Source: Temnothorax longispinosus
Lineage: Eukaryota; Arthropoda; Insecta; Hymenoptera; Formicidae
DNA length: 64,000 nucleotides
Reading direction: 5' to 3'
Assembly: GCF_030848805.1 (NCBI RefSeq)
Contig: NC_092359.1
Span: forward strand, 10,804,623 to 10,868,622
The notes below the pieces were generated by a model, which was not told the DNA's origin, did not search any database, and worked only from the letters and a program-made list of their open reading frames with translations. A program made the position numbers and the translations under genes. Below, in pieces: positions 27,501-39,597 of this stretch (positions are counted from its first letter, which is position 1; each line of letters starts with the position of its first letter).

Positions 27501-30400
27501 CGCGAATTCGCTTGTAACTCCCGTTCTCGTAATGCCTCGAAGAGCGCGCGGCAAGATTGCGAAGATATGAAACAGGAACAGAGTTGACTGCGCCCCAGAC
27601 ATGTGAGAGCAACCTCTGACCCTTAACATTATTTTTTCACATTTCTGCCTTGAACCTTTTTTATTTCTCTTAGGATAAGTAATCTTAATTCCGCCATTAT
27701 TAAACGGGACTTTTGTGTACATCTATTATCAATATTAAATACGAAAAATATGAAAATACGAAAATAAAAATATTTTTAAAAAGGGAGCGATATAATGCTC
27801 AATCACACAGTTCGATAAAACTTCTCGTATACAACATTTTTTTATACAGATTCCTAAATTATAAGACAAATTAATATCGATAAAGTGAATTGAAAACAAA
27901 ATATTATGTTTATTAAAAACATGAAATCAATATTATACAATTTAAATTCATACAAACTTTATCTTTTGTTAGAGAACGCACTTATGCAGCGGCTATTTCT
28001 CTGCGCTTACTACACTAATTTAAAACTCATGTTTTATCCAATTATGCAATAGCTTCGTAATTAATCTGCGATGAACAACACGAGAGTGTTGTAAAATGAT
28101 TTCTTGGTAGGCCGATTATAGCGCGCGGTCTACTGATTTGTATAATTCCGCGTGATTCAATCGATAGATCAATTTCGATTTCCCGTGTCCATTATGAAAG
28201 AAAAAGATTGATTCAGACTTAGGTGATTTACGTAAGTGCGTAATACCGATTTAGTCGATAATAACTATTCGCAAAACAGATAAGTAAATTTTCCGCTTGT
28301 GCACATAGTTGTATCTTTCCTTTTTTTTGCAACGGATCGTATGAAAGTATAATGTACGCTAATTCAACGGTAAAAAAAATCTGACAAATGTGCTTTGCAC
28401 GCGTACACGCATTCTTAGCAGTACACGCGGCCAGTACTTTTGATAAATCGAGGTGACTCAAATCAGTTAGAGCTCGCGAGTTAAAAGGGCACTATAAATT
28501 TCCACACGGTGTCATAATAACGAAACACACGGTTGTCAATAAAATTATTTTACGATTCTATTGCACCTCGCTTTTATGTCGCGTAACCCTCTTTTTCTCG
28601 CACGGCGACGTTTACGACTTCGATGTCTCACGATTTAGCACGAATCTGTTTCGCGAGCGAGCGACCTGGCAACGATCCGTAAAACGATTCCTACCGCTTC
28701 ACTACGTACAATTGACTCTCTCGATGTCTCGATCGCGGCTCGCGAACCGCGCGAAGTAAGTATCGCGCCGCGATCGCGATTGCGTATTTATGACGGCGAA
28801 ACGTCCCGCGACCCCGTCGGGCGCTCACGTATCCGTCGATTATTACGTTGTAAAGATTATCGTGTAAACTGGGACGCGTGGTCGTTAGTACGCGCGTATA
28901 CATACACACATACACACACGCACGCACGTAACTACTAGCAAACGCCGATGAAACATTATCTCCTGGCGGAGTCGGAGAAAGGCGAGGATTAAACATCATA
29001 GGCGTCGACAAGGTTTTCTTTAAGACCTACTAATTTTTTATCGGTTTAAGTAAAAATACTGCGCTTGTAAAGAGACCGCGCGCGCTGGTTTAACTTCATC
29101 AATTATTAAACTCGATATTAATATTAATTACGTTCAATCAATATTAATTACGTTATAAGTCAAAATATCGTTAATATTATTGACAACATTAATATTAATT
29201 GCTCATTTCTCACCAAAAGTCAAACTGCTATCTTCTGAGCCTTCCAAGTAGCATTTAATAAGTGTTTAGTATTTATTACTATTGGAAGAAATTCGCGTGT
29301 GTGTGTATTGGTTTTAATTCTCCTCAGTTATACCACTATGATGTTCGATACTGAAAGGATTAGAGATAAATCTTCTTTCATTGCGTATAAGAACACAAAA
29401 AGATGAGGCCTTCTTGCGGCGCCTATGAATATCGCGATCGAAATGGCGAGGCCGAATCACGTTCCCTCCCTTCGCGCGCTCGTTTACAATCTGCAAATTG
29501 GTCCATTATCGGCTCCGGAGAAAGCATCCACCGACGATTTACGCACACGCGAGTAATTAATGATCGCGGAGATAGCGGCTAGTGTAATTTGCGCGGCATC
29601 CGGAGTATCGGCCGGATCATCGATCACTCGCGCTGATCACAACGAATCGACGAGAGAGACGCGGGGCACGCCACGATGTGCCGATTCGCAAATAAAAATT
29701 AATTCCGACGTTGCGTGGTAGTCGCTTAAGTCACGGCGCATATATATCGTTCCGTTCTACCGTCCGCGCCTCGATAGCGATCGTTAATGATTTCTGCACA
29801 CATGATCGCCGGGGAATGCCAAGCTGCTTGCCGCCGCCGGCGGTATTTGCACACACTTCGCTCTGTGCCTTGATACTTTGATGTACGCGCACACGCGGTG
29901 TCTGTCAATATAGTAGCCGCAACGGTGTACATTATCGATTATCACGAGAGGGAAAGAAAAGGAGAGAGCGAGAAAAGATCTTCCCAAAGATAGATGTGGC
30001 TCGGGCTTCTTTAATCGTCACCACGGGGTCCTTTGGATCATTAACGACTAGTAAAATGGAAATACCGTGCACTGATCAATTAAACACCGATAAACACAGG
30101 GTGTACATATTTCCTAATGTATAATAATTGTACGCTGCATTCTATGGATGAGTAAAGATATGGCGGTTAGTCGATGTGAATATCGATGGAATGTTACATC
30201 ACGATTGTAATCATTTGCTGGCTACAACAACGTTATTGATCACTTTCGATTAACGTATAATTTCTGCACCTGTATCACAAATCTTATATAAATTGGAAGA
30301 TTTGTATAACTGAGCAGGGAGAAAAAAAAATCGAATTAATGAAATCTGGTGTTTAAAGCGTTTTTATCCGAAGAATTATTAATTTTTTCCTTATCAATCT

Positions 30401-30555
30401 TGGCACACAGAAAAACTTAAGTAGTAAAACGTTACCAGTAAGAAAATCAACAGTTTGGATTTGTTATTACCGCTTACGTTATGCCTTAAGTTCTTGACTG
30501 TGATTGGCTGATTTGCTTACTGCTTAAGTTTTACTGCTTAAGTTTTTTGTGTGCC
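30401..30555. mobile_element. 155-bp MITE with roughly 50-bp TIRs (TGGCACACAG...)
   Basis: The left end TGGCACACAGAAAAACTTAA is matched by the right end ...CTTAAGTTTTTTGTGTGCCA. The similarity continues with small gaps for about 50 bp per side, leaving a core of only about 50 bp. No clear target duplication could be fixed. It is too short to code for protein. Confidence 0.78.
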
Positions 30556-33191
30556 ATGACTGGATCTTGATTGCCTATAATATTATTTTTCAGTGAATTT
30601 TACGTAGAATTCTTCGCCTTGACAAACCACGCGCCGTTACTTTCTGACATATATAACGCACAGTCTTAACCAAAGCTAGAACAACCCAATCACATAATTA
30701 ATACTTTACATAATTATGACATAATTATCATCAATTATGTTATATGTATATGTGATGATATTTGCATCAATTATATCCTTTCCATTTTTGAAAAAGTGTA
30801 CCTATAGATTATTTTTGCATCTACTTATCTAAATTATCGGAGCCTGAGCTCAGCTTACCGAGATACCCTTTTCGATCCATCTTTCCGACGGCTTTTGTTT
30901 GCAACAATTCTTTCTTTTTCACCGACGGGCCGATCTGCCGATCGATGTGAGACGGGTAATCGATAATGGTCGTCTAAGGCAGATGTGCCGTCTGTCGATC
31001 GTCGATAGCGATTCGCGAACAATCATTAGACGGTCTAAACGAATAAAAAAAAAGATATGGCAAAACAGTCGGCACACGTGTGATAAATCACACGCGTCTC
31101 CCGTTGCGGAGTTTTGCAATGTGCAAAATATAATTGGAGCCGCGCTCCAATCTGCATCTAAATTCATAGCTGTTCATCGAAGGTTTTTGCCCCCACACAA
31201 ATCGCGCCGTTCGTTTTTGCTTTGATCGGGGCGCACCTTGATCCGTAATTAGAGGTCGCGTTTTTACTCGCGCGAAATGGGTGGAGCTGCTACAAATTAC
31301 ACAAATCTGGCGTTCTTGCGGCTCAGTTTGTAATACTGATATATAACATCGTAACAAATCGTAACTTACGTAACGCCGTAGAAACCTGTGCAGAACACGC
31401 AGGAGCATGCAGAAGATACGTCTTGCACTTGCATTTTGAAAATATAGAAGAACGAAAGGGTCCATTAAAAAGATTATTTTACTAATTAAGCTGAATTTTT
31501 TTATACAAGTTACGAAATCTCTCTCTCGTCGAGTAATTAAAAGCTGTGTTAAATGTTCAGGACGTTATATTCCCCATCGCGTCGTGGGTAGATTCCCTAT
31601 CGGGACCCCCTGCTAGAGATGGACGGCGAAATTTCGCGACGCTGAACGGGTTAACAAATTTGGTTGTAAACGCGTTCCTTGCAAGAGACAACGTCGTCGT
31701 CGCCTTTATTCTGAACCATAAATCTCGCGCGTCGCTTGGCCCGAATGCGCGACGCATCGTTGTCGCGTGCATTAGTCTTGTCCTTGCGGCGATTCTGAGA
31801 ATTATACACAGCAACGAACAACGACGACGTCGACGACGTTTGCAGCATTTCCTTCTTTTCCTTCCTTTTCCTTTCGTCCTCTTTTACCTGCGAAAGAGCG
31901 TGTACTGGCTGCCAGTCGGCAAGTCTTAAATACAGTCACAATTATCCACGGCAGTTAATTACCGGTGGTGTCACTATCAATTACTAAATTACGTCCCTCG
32001 TCCCTGCAGCGTTTGTGCCGCGTGCGGTACGCGCGCGATGCCACTCTCTATCTAGTGATAAAAATTGCGCGTCCAGCTGAATAATCAGCGGCGACGCCGG
32101 CAATTAATTTCGTCTCGCAACATATTACAAGTCGCGGGTGACAACGTTAGTATCGTGCATTACTCGCTCAGATAATTACATGGCATGTGGAATGGAAGGT
32201 ATCGTAAATTTTTTTCGGCTCCATGTATACGTGATTGTATGTGTCGAAGAAATTTTGAGGAAACGTCTCGTATAATTTTGTAAATTTAAGACGAGGTATT
32301 TAAGATACTAAGAAGAGATATTTATTTGATAGGATATTTTTTTTCATGTGTCTCGGGTAGTGTTTTAATATAAACCATTACTTTTCATTATACAATACAT
32401 ATTTCTCGTCTAAATTTTATCATGAATTTAACACTTGTAAAAGTTGAAAAAAAAGATATATATATATGGGGCATTCTCCGTGAAATCAGACACCCCTCCT
32501 GTCCAAAAATTGGGGTCACCTACAAAATTCTTTCGGGGCTCATTTTATAGCTACACATATGTAGTTTTAGTTGAGCTGTGGCCTTTCGAAAAATCAACAT
32601 GGCGGACCTTAATATGGTGGCCGAAGTCTGCGGGTAACAAGGTACGACAGATGAAATCGTTACTTGGAAGTTATTATAGACTGTCATAGAAAAATGTGTT
32701 AATGTGTTTATTTAGTAGTTAGCATTGAATCCATGGAAAAAATAAATTTTTAGTTTGTCCAAAACCAATATGGCGGCCAAATTATCCGTGAAATGCTAAA
32801 AAATAACTATTTCGTTCTTTAAAACGTACAAACTGCGTTCAATTTTCATGAAAATTTATATCATGATACATTTTAAGATGTTGATCATAAATTAACAATT
32901 AGGACGTCGTATTTAAATATAACGAAACCCAATATGGCGGCTGTATATTCGAAAAATGCTAAAAAATAATTACGTCGATATTCAAATCATACAGACTCGT
33001 TCTAATTATTATTAATTTGAGTGTTACGGTATTTTTTAATTGCTTTTTTTTATTTACTTTTTCAAATTTTTATGAATTTTCATTATTTTTTTATTTTTGA
33101 CTATGATTTCGTTATTGCGGTGACAAAATTTGAATGTGGTTGATCAAATATGATTTTTCCAGTAAATACAGAATAATTTTTGAATAAGTAA

Positions 33192-33347
33192 GTGAAGGCA
33201 AGACAGGTAGTCTTTCGAGCCAGTGAAGGCAAGAGAGACAGATTGTCCGGCCAGTGAAGGCAAGAGAGACAGACTGTCCAGCCAGTGAAGGCAAGAGAGA
33301 GACTGTTCAGCCAGTGAAGGCAAAAGAGACAAACTGTCCAGCCAGCG
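33192..33347 (-). repeat. 31-bp minisatellite, left-arm block (about 5 units)
   Basis: The units read gtgaaggcaagagagacaga... with ctgtccagcca ends, in inverted orientation to the block that follows. One unit is shortened by two bases. It forms the inner end of the foldback element's left arm. Confidence 0.85.
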
Positions 33348-33369
33348 AAGAAAAAAAATTATTCTGTAT

Positions 33370-33713
33370 TCACTGGCCGGACAGTCTGTCTCTCTTGCCT
33401 TCACTGGCTGGACAGTCTGTCTCTCTTGCCTTCACTGGTTGGACAGTCTGCCTCTCCTGCCTTCACTGGCCGGACAATCTGTCTCTCCTGCCTTTACTGG
33501 CTGGACAGTCTGCCTCTTCTGCCTTCACTGGCTGGACAGTTTGTCTCTCTTGCCTTCACTGGCCGGACAATCTGTCTCTCTTGCCTTCACTGGCCGGACA
33601 GTCTGTCTCTCTTGCCTTCACTGGCCGGATAATCTGTCTCTCTTGCCTTCACTGGCCGGACAATCTGTCTCTCTTGCCTTCACTGGCTCGAAAGACTACC
33701 TGTCTTGCCTTCA
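33370..33713 (+). repeat. 31-bp minisatellite, right-arm block (about 11 units)
   Basis: Eleven units of tcactggccggacagtctgt plus ctctcttgcct lie head to tail, differing by a few substitutions. The outermost unit (tcactggctcgaaagactac...) mirrors the outermost unit of the left block. This shows that the arms were once symmetric and that the right one expanded, or the left one shrank. Confidence 0.88.
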
Positions 33714-34433
33714 CTTACTTATTCAAAAATTATTCTGTATTCACTGGAAAAATCATATTTGATCAACCACGTTCAATATTTGTCACCGCAATAACGAAAT
33801 CATAGTCAAAAATAAAAAAATAATGAAAATTCATAAAAATTTGAAAAAGTAAATAAAAAAAGCAATTAAAAAATACCGTAACACTCAAATTAATAATAAT
33901 TAGAACGAGTCTGTATGATTTGAATATCGACGTCATAATTTTTTAGCATTTTTCGAATATACAGCCGCCATATTGGGTTTTGTTATATTCAAATACGACG
34001 TCCCAATTGTTAATTTATGATCAACATCTAAAAATGTATCATGATATAAATTTTCATGAAAATTGAACGCAGTTTGTACGTTTTAAAGAACGAAATAGTT
34101 ATTTTTTAGCATTTCACGGATAATTTGGCCGCCATATTGGTTTTGGACAAACTAAAAATTTATTTTTTCCATGAATTCAATGCTAACTACTAAATAAACA
34201 CATTAACACATTTTTCTATAACAGTCTATAACTTCCAAGTAACGATTTCATCTGTCGTACCTTGTTACCCGCAGACTTCGGCCACCATATTGGGTTCCGC
34301 CATGTTGATTTTTCAAAAAGCCACAGCTCAACTAAAACTAAATATGTGTAGCTATAAAATGAGCCCCGAAAGAATTTTTTAGGTGACCCCAATTTTTGGA
34401 CAGGAAGGGGTGTCTGATTTCACGGAGAATGCC

Positions 34434-34435
<2 letters not shown>

Positions 34436-34484
<49 letters not shown>
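34436..34484 (+). repeat. (TA)n(GA)n compound microsatellite at the foldback element's right edge
   Basis: A TA run passes directly into a GA run. The shorter TA run at about 32457-32467 lies at the element's left edge. Together they are the probable split target site. Confidence 0.9.
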
Positions 34485-37400
34485 AGTTAAACATTAAAGT
34501 TTAATTCAATGCGATAAAAATTCCTCCATTAAAACCCGACGTTCGTTGTTTTTTGTAAAGCTTTTTTTAAATTCTCAATTTACGTATTATTATTTTCACC
34601 GTACACAGTGTCCAGTTATAGCAATCGATCAAGACAAGGCAGTGTCGCCGTCCTTTTATCTCATTACAACGATCTAATATACAATTTAAAAATATGAATG
34701 CGACACGTTCGTGATTACCTTGGACGAGCAAAGTGAGCAGTGGGTTTTTTACACGTACGCAATTATTTGCTACTTTCTTGCACGCGGCAATCTGCGCGCT
34801 CCGTGATTGCGCGGCTACTTTTTGTCTACTCCAACGACTCAGAAATTTGATTTAGCGTATACGCGGCAATTCGTGTGAATATGGCCGTGCATACGCGCCC
34901 TACTCTTCTATATCGGTACCAACACCATACCGTGGTGGTATCCGCCATTACGGTGGCGCGTCGCGAATATAACGATGGAGAAACCGCGCTCCCCGGCTTC
35001 TCTGATTAATGGCGGGTAATTACGGTTTTTGCTGTCCTTGTAATTGTTAATAATTGAACGTAATCGTTATGCCTTTTTAATCGCATTAGCCGAACGCGCG
35101 TACACATACGCGCACATGGCGTTGCGTAACACGTAAAGAATTGCCGCGTCCTCATTCACTGGAGGATGACGACGATGACGACGGCAACGATGACGGGATA
35201 GGACGACGACGGAAGTACGTCGTCGACCCCTCGCGCACCTACGTCCGGCTACATGATGACCGTTTCTAAAGTAGATGGCAGTGATTAATATAAGAATCAT
35301 TATATGAAAGCGTTTTTATCGAGTATCGCGGTCCCCTTTAGCACGCTGTACAACATTTTACGCGAAACGACTCTGAAATAAAATCTCTATCTTAATTTTC
35401 TTTCTGTTACGCGATATTTGAAATTAAAAATTAAAAATAATTCAATACCGATTGATAAACAGTCGTGTAACGAAAAGTCACAGATTTATTACAATCAAGA
35501 AAAGACACGATTATATAAACGTCATATTCCTGTCGATAATCGTCTACATATCGATGTATCGAAGCGGCGCGGCGCGGCGGAAGTTCCTCGCCCCGTTCGT
35601 CCTCGCGTTCTTTTATTGCTGCGAAAGAATAATAATAGCGGCGATGCGTTCGGGCGCGAATAAGGGCAGAGCTATTTTGCATAATTGTCGAAGAGTATAC
35701 CGTCGGCGCAATCAAGAAATGAGTCAGCTTTTTGGAAGCGGCCGGGCAAATTTCACCTTGTAAGAGCCCCCCCGATGCCGCCTCTTCGCAGGTTGTTCTT
35801 AAGTATTAACTCTCGAGCTCTCGAGCCCCTTCGAGAAAGGGTAACTCGCGAGCGTAAGATCGTCCCGTGGCAAAAACTTTAATAGGCCTTATTACGCGTC
35901 GACCTTGCGCGATTAATTAAATATTCGTTCATTTATGGCGTACCGGACCGGAGTCCGGATAATCGTCGATAACGCCGATGGGTAATGAGCATTGAAATCG
36001 CCATTACGGTTAACGCAACGGCCAGATAAATGGCGAATAAATTAATAATTCATTTTTCTCTCGGCCACGTGTGTTATCCTCTCGCTCAGTTCTTATCTCG
36101 ATCTCTTAATCGCTGGCGTTGTAATTAAGAACTTAGAAATAATCGTGCCAGGTATTTTATAACGAATGATTAAGTCGTCGTTATCAGAAACGCTAATAGC
36201 TTCAAATTGCTGACTCTATTATCAGCCTTAATGCGCGATATATACATATGTGGCGTGCAGGATACATTTGCATCGCGCGTTTATGTCAAGAACGTAATAA
36301 TAATATATACTCTTTTTCTTTCTTACAACATGCAATAAGCTATAGAATGCTTAATTCGCAATAACTACACTAGTTTAAATGTGTTATTACATTGCAAATA
36401 TTGTAATTTACATTAATTCCTGATGTTTATGATGTTTCTTTCTTCAGTAAAAGGTTTTTTCTATTTCTTTTTATTAATTTAAAAGTTGCGAAAGATATTT
36501 ACCTAATATAATTATAAATTCACAGCTCAAACTTATCAGAGAAAATTATTATTATATTTCTGATTACATTGCATATACTTAAAATATGCAACAATATTTA
36601 ATTTTTATATAATGAAGATTTTTTTAGATCTTTCAATCTATTACCTGAATAAGTTGAAGGTAGAGACGCAATAATGTTAAATACATGTATTTTTTAATCT
36701 GCGCAATACATCAGGCTCAAATTATGATAATATTAATTTCTAGTCCTTGAATAAAGCTAATTTTCCACCTTTCCTAATTCTGTTTAAAGTATAATCAACT
36801 TAATAATATAATTCAACAACTATTGAATATTTACGCTTGCGACAACTTTATCTTCCAGAATGTGCCGAGTAATCATCCGGGGCCGTACCCCGGACTGATG
36901 TAGCTACATATTAACTTGCAACCTGTGTAAACTCGGCACGTAAATTCTAAAAGCAAATAAATCCAGCATGCGCGTACGCGTCCCGGGGGAAAAAAAGTCG
37001 CCAGGAATAATTAACTATCTGGCCGTTGACCAGATCGAAGCACGATGCCCGTCGCGATGCGCGGGGCGTTTCATTAGTCGCGCCGTAGCGCGGCGGTTTG
37101 TTGAGCGAAACGGGGATCAGGTTTTCTACCGGTTTTCCAAATCCACTTACGCATCTCCGCCGTCGTCGGCGCGACGGGAGCCCGCGTTTCTTTCTCGCGA
37201 CGCGCGGAGCCGTTTGATTTATGCGCGACGCTTAAGGGCCGATTACTCTACCTCAGCGCGGCTTTATCTAGTCATCAATCATCGGCCCGCAAGAAGTCAT
37301 TCTCCCCCGTGCTCCGGCGCGGGCGCACCGTGTGCGATCGCGCGACGAACGTAAATACGTAAACCGCAGAGGCACTCGATACGCACGCGGTGCACCGACC

Positions 37401-39520
37401 CGTGCCATGCGTTCCGTGACAAAACGCCTCGCGGAATTGTACCGACGTTTATAGAACGATCGCCAGTCCGTCGGCGGGCCTCATTTAACCCGCGTTGCGG
37501 GGGGTTAATTTGAAGTAATCCCGCGTTTAGCGAACCTAGAGAAGACTAATCTATCGACGCGATTGCGACTTAGCGCGACTATGCGGATAGTTGAATAAAT
37601 GGAAATCTGTTAGTTGAATTGAATCGAGTAGAAAATTATTTATTAGAGACGATCAATAAAACGTCGCGCTCTATAAACAATTTTCTCGCCGTCTTTTAGA
37701 ATGTAGGAGGAATTGCAGAAAGATAAATATTATAATGTTTCTTGATTAGTTTCTTTTTTAAAGGCAATATAAAAAAAAAACAATTATAGGAAAGATACGT
37801 AAGCATACTCACATATGTACGAACGAAAAAGTCACGCGATTTCGCGCCTAGCTGGCAGTTTTCGTGACAAGCTGTCGACGAACGTTGTCGCGCACCGTGA
37901 GCGCCCGTGACGGTGAGAGAGGCTTGTTGGGCCTTCTCGCGACCCGGCGCGATGGTACCCACTCGACGGGTCCCATTGTTTCACCTTTCCAACGGAATTC
38001 TAATTAAGGAGATCTGTCGGATAGCGCCGCGCGGGAGCGTTCTAGCGGCGCGCTAGAGGGTTATTAGACTTTTCCCGGCGATGTAAACGGCGGCGGAGTG
38101 GAAGTGTCGGATAGCGGACGGTTGGTAGTGGCACGACGGTGGACGCCTGCCGAGACCTGCAATTATTATTCAATTTCCGTAACTGCGCTTATCTTATAAC
38201 CCGATGTCACAACCGTGGCGAGAGAGCGCGCTCGCCTGTGTAAGCCGCGCGGCGGCAAAGGCTGGAGAACGAACGGCGCGCGGAATTGCAGGGGGTCGCA
38301 ATTAAAGCCCATTAGCGACGGCCGCACATGTACGCCGTGGCTGTGAGTGTGAGAGGCAGAAAGAAGTCGCAATTTTCGAGTCGTGCCACGGCACCCTTGA
38401 CATTCTTCGCGGTGAGCATCTGCAGCCACATCTTTCACCGACCGACCGCGTTGACACGTCGTTGCTCTAACGTTACAAGCTTGTAACTGATGACTTTCAA
38501 TATTTTTCAACGCATCTATGAGATATACTGTGAATATTTATTCTTTCATATAGATGTTAAAAAAAAAACAACAAAATAATTTTTTATTTTGGCGAAAGAG
38601 CAGTTTTCTCAATTAAAATTACATAAGTTAGGTTTTTTCTGAATTTTCATAAGAAAGTAATTTGCTCAACGATGCGAAAAAGACATTTGTTTCTTTGACA
38701 GTATATCGAGAAAGAAAATCAGATCATTTGAGATTGTGAAAGAAGCGTTTTCTTTAAAATTTTCACACATAGAACCGGGAGAGTCTAAAACCCCTAATTA
38801 AAACTACGCACACGACAACGCTATAAAATTATGGAAATCATCGAGCGTGAATCTTTCCTTCCTTTTTGTTTTGACACCATCTAGTGTACTAAATTACTAG
38901 GTGTCGAGTTGGTAGAGTCTTGTATGTGATTCTAATTTGAATTCGGGCGGTCGAGCAGGATCTATAGAGAGAGGCTCAGCCGAAATGTCGATAACCATCG
39001 TCACCATGGTCATGGTCGGTTATGGCGACATGCGTCGCCTTCAGTTTCTTTAATCGCGTTCCGAAAAGCCGCGGAGCGCATCGAACCGACGCCCCGTGTG
39101 ACCCCACGTGCTGGGTAAACTACCGCGGAATAATTAGTTGGGGTAGCCGTGAGTCGGCGTTAAATGCATCGCGCAGGATGTCCTTTGTCCCGGCGAGCGA
39201 GCCGGTGGAATTCAGATCTTTACTACCTACGTAGATTTTCTATGGGCTGTTGTCTATCGGTAGGTTCTCTATACAACGTATTCGGTCGGAAAAAAATTAT
39301 ATTTCTGCACCGTTATCCTTGCACCGTTTTTTCTATATTATTCATGTACGAATAAAAATAAGCAGTAACAGATAAAACATATATACGAGTTATATACATA
39401 TTTATATGTTTAAATACCTGGATAAATATGCACATGGAACTCGATTTCATTTCTTTTAAAATTCAGAATAAATTAAGTAGTACAGATGTCCAATTAATTT
39501 GGATTAGGATAAAAACATCC

Positions 39521-39597
39521 TAGTTTATAATAAAAGTTATGGCATATTAGTTTATAATAAAAGTTAATAGGCATATTTTTACGAAATATGCCTATTA
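39521..39597 (+). repeat. 27-29-bp tandem duplication running into a 13-bp hairpin
   Basis: Two copies of tagtttataataaaagtta followed by ggcatat lie at 39521-39547 and 39548-39576. The second runs into a perfect 13-bp stem (39565-39577 with 39585-39597, taataggcatatt) with a 7-base loop. Confidence 0.8.

Larger units (their letters stand above)
20046..32467. other. region upstream of the aristaless homeodomain exon: no coding exon seen
   Basis: This region lies 5' of the known al coding sequence on the minus strand. It is either an intron of al or its upstream regulatory DNA. It contains the elements at 20248-21540 and 30401-30555, the microsatellites at 21022-21044 and 24523-24552, and otherwise AT-rich DNA with CpG-rich islets (for example near 22.1 and 27.3-27.6 kb). 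No open frame has a recognisable domain. Confidence 0.6.
32468..34435. mobile_element. 1,968-bp foldback-type element with kilobase inverted arms
   Basis: The ends GGGGCATTCTCCGTGAAATC (32468 onward) and their reverse complement (ending 34435) start two arms that stay complementary across about 0.9 kb on the left and 1.1 kb on the right, meeting near 33360. Both ends abut AT repeats, so the target site was probably a (TA)n microsatellite and the duplication is hidden in it. The arms differ mainly in the number of central 31-bp minisatellite units (5 left, 11 right). That difference accounts for their length difference of about 185 bp. No transposase is present. The 183-codon frame at 33254-33805 is the minisatellite read through, not a gene. 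Confidence 0.88.

Noticed and set aside
33192..33713. Regularly spaced repeats that could suggest a CRISPR array
   Set aside because: The 31-bp units are head to tail with no unique spacers, lie inside a eukaryotic foldback element, and there are no cas genes.
33254..33805. 183-codon open frame, the longest in the window, with a repeated Leu/Ser/Cys-rich motif
   Set aside because: It is the 31-bp minisatellite of the foldback element read in one frame. Other frames of the same repeat are open too, and there is no gene context.
36968..37354. 128-codon ATG-started frame in a CpG-rich islet
   Set aside because: Arg/Ala/Ser-rich with no known domain; long frames are expected by chance in GC-rich DNA with few stop codons.
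38898..38956. tRNA-like stretch (gagttggtagagt followed by tttgaattcg)
   Set aside because: It resembles A-box and B-box text, but I cannot fold an acceptor stem or a T stem around it. At most it is a decayed tRNA-derived fragment.
38987..39030. Imperfect palindrome around caccatggtcatggtcgg
   Set aside because: Short and with several mismatches; within what chance allows in 64 kb.
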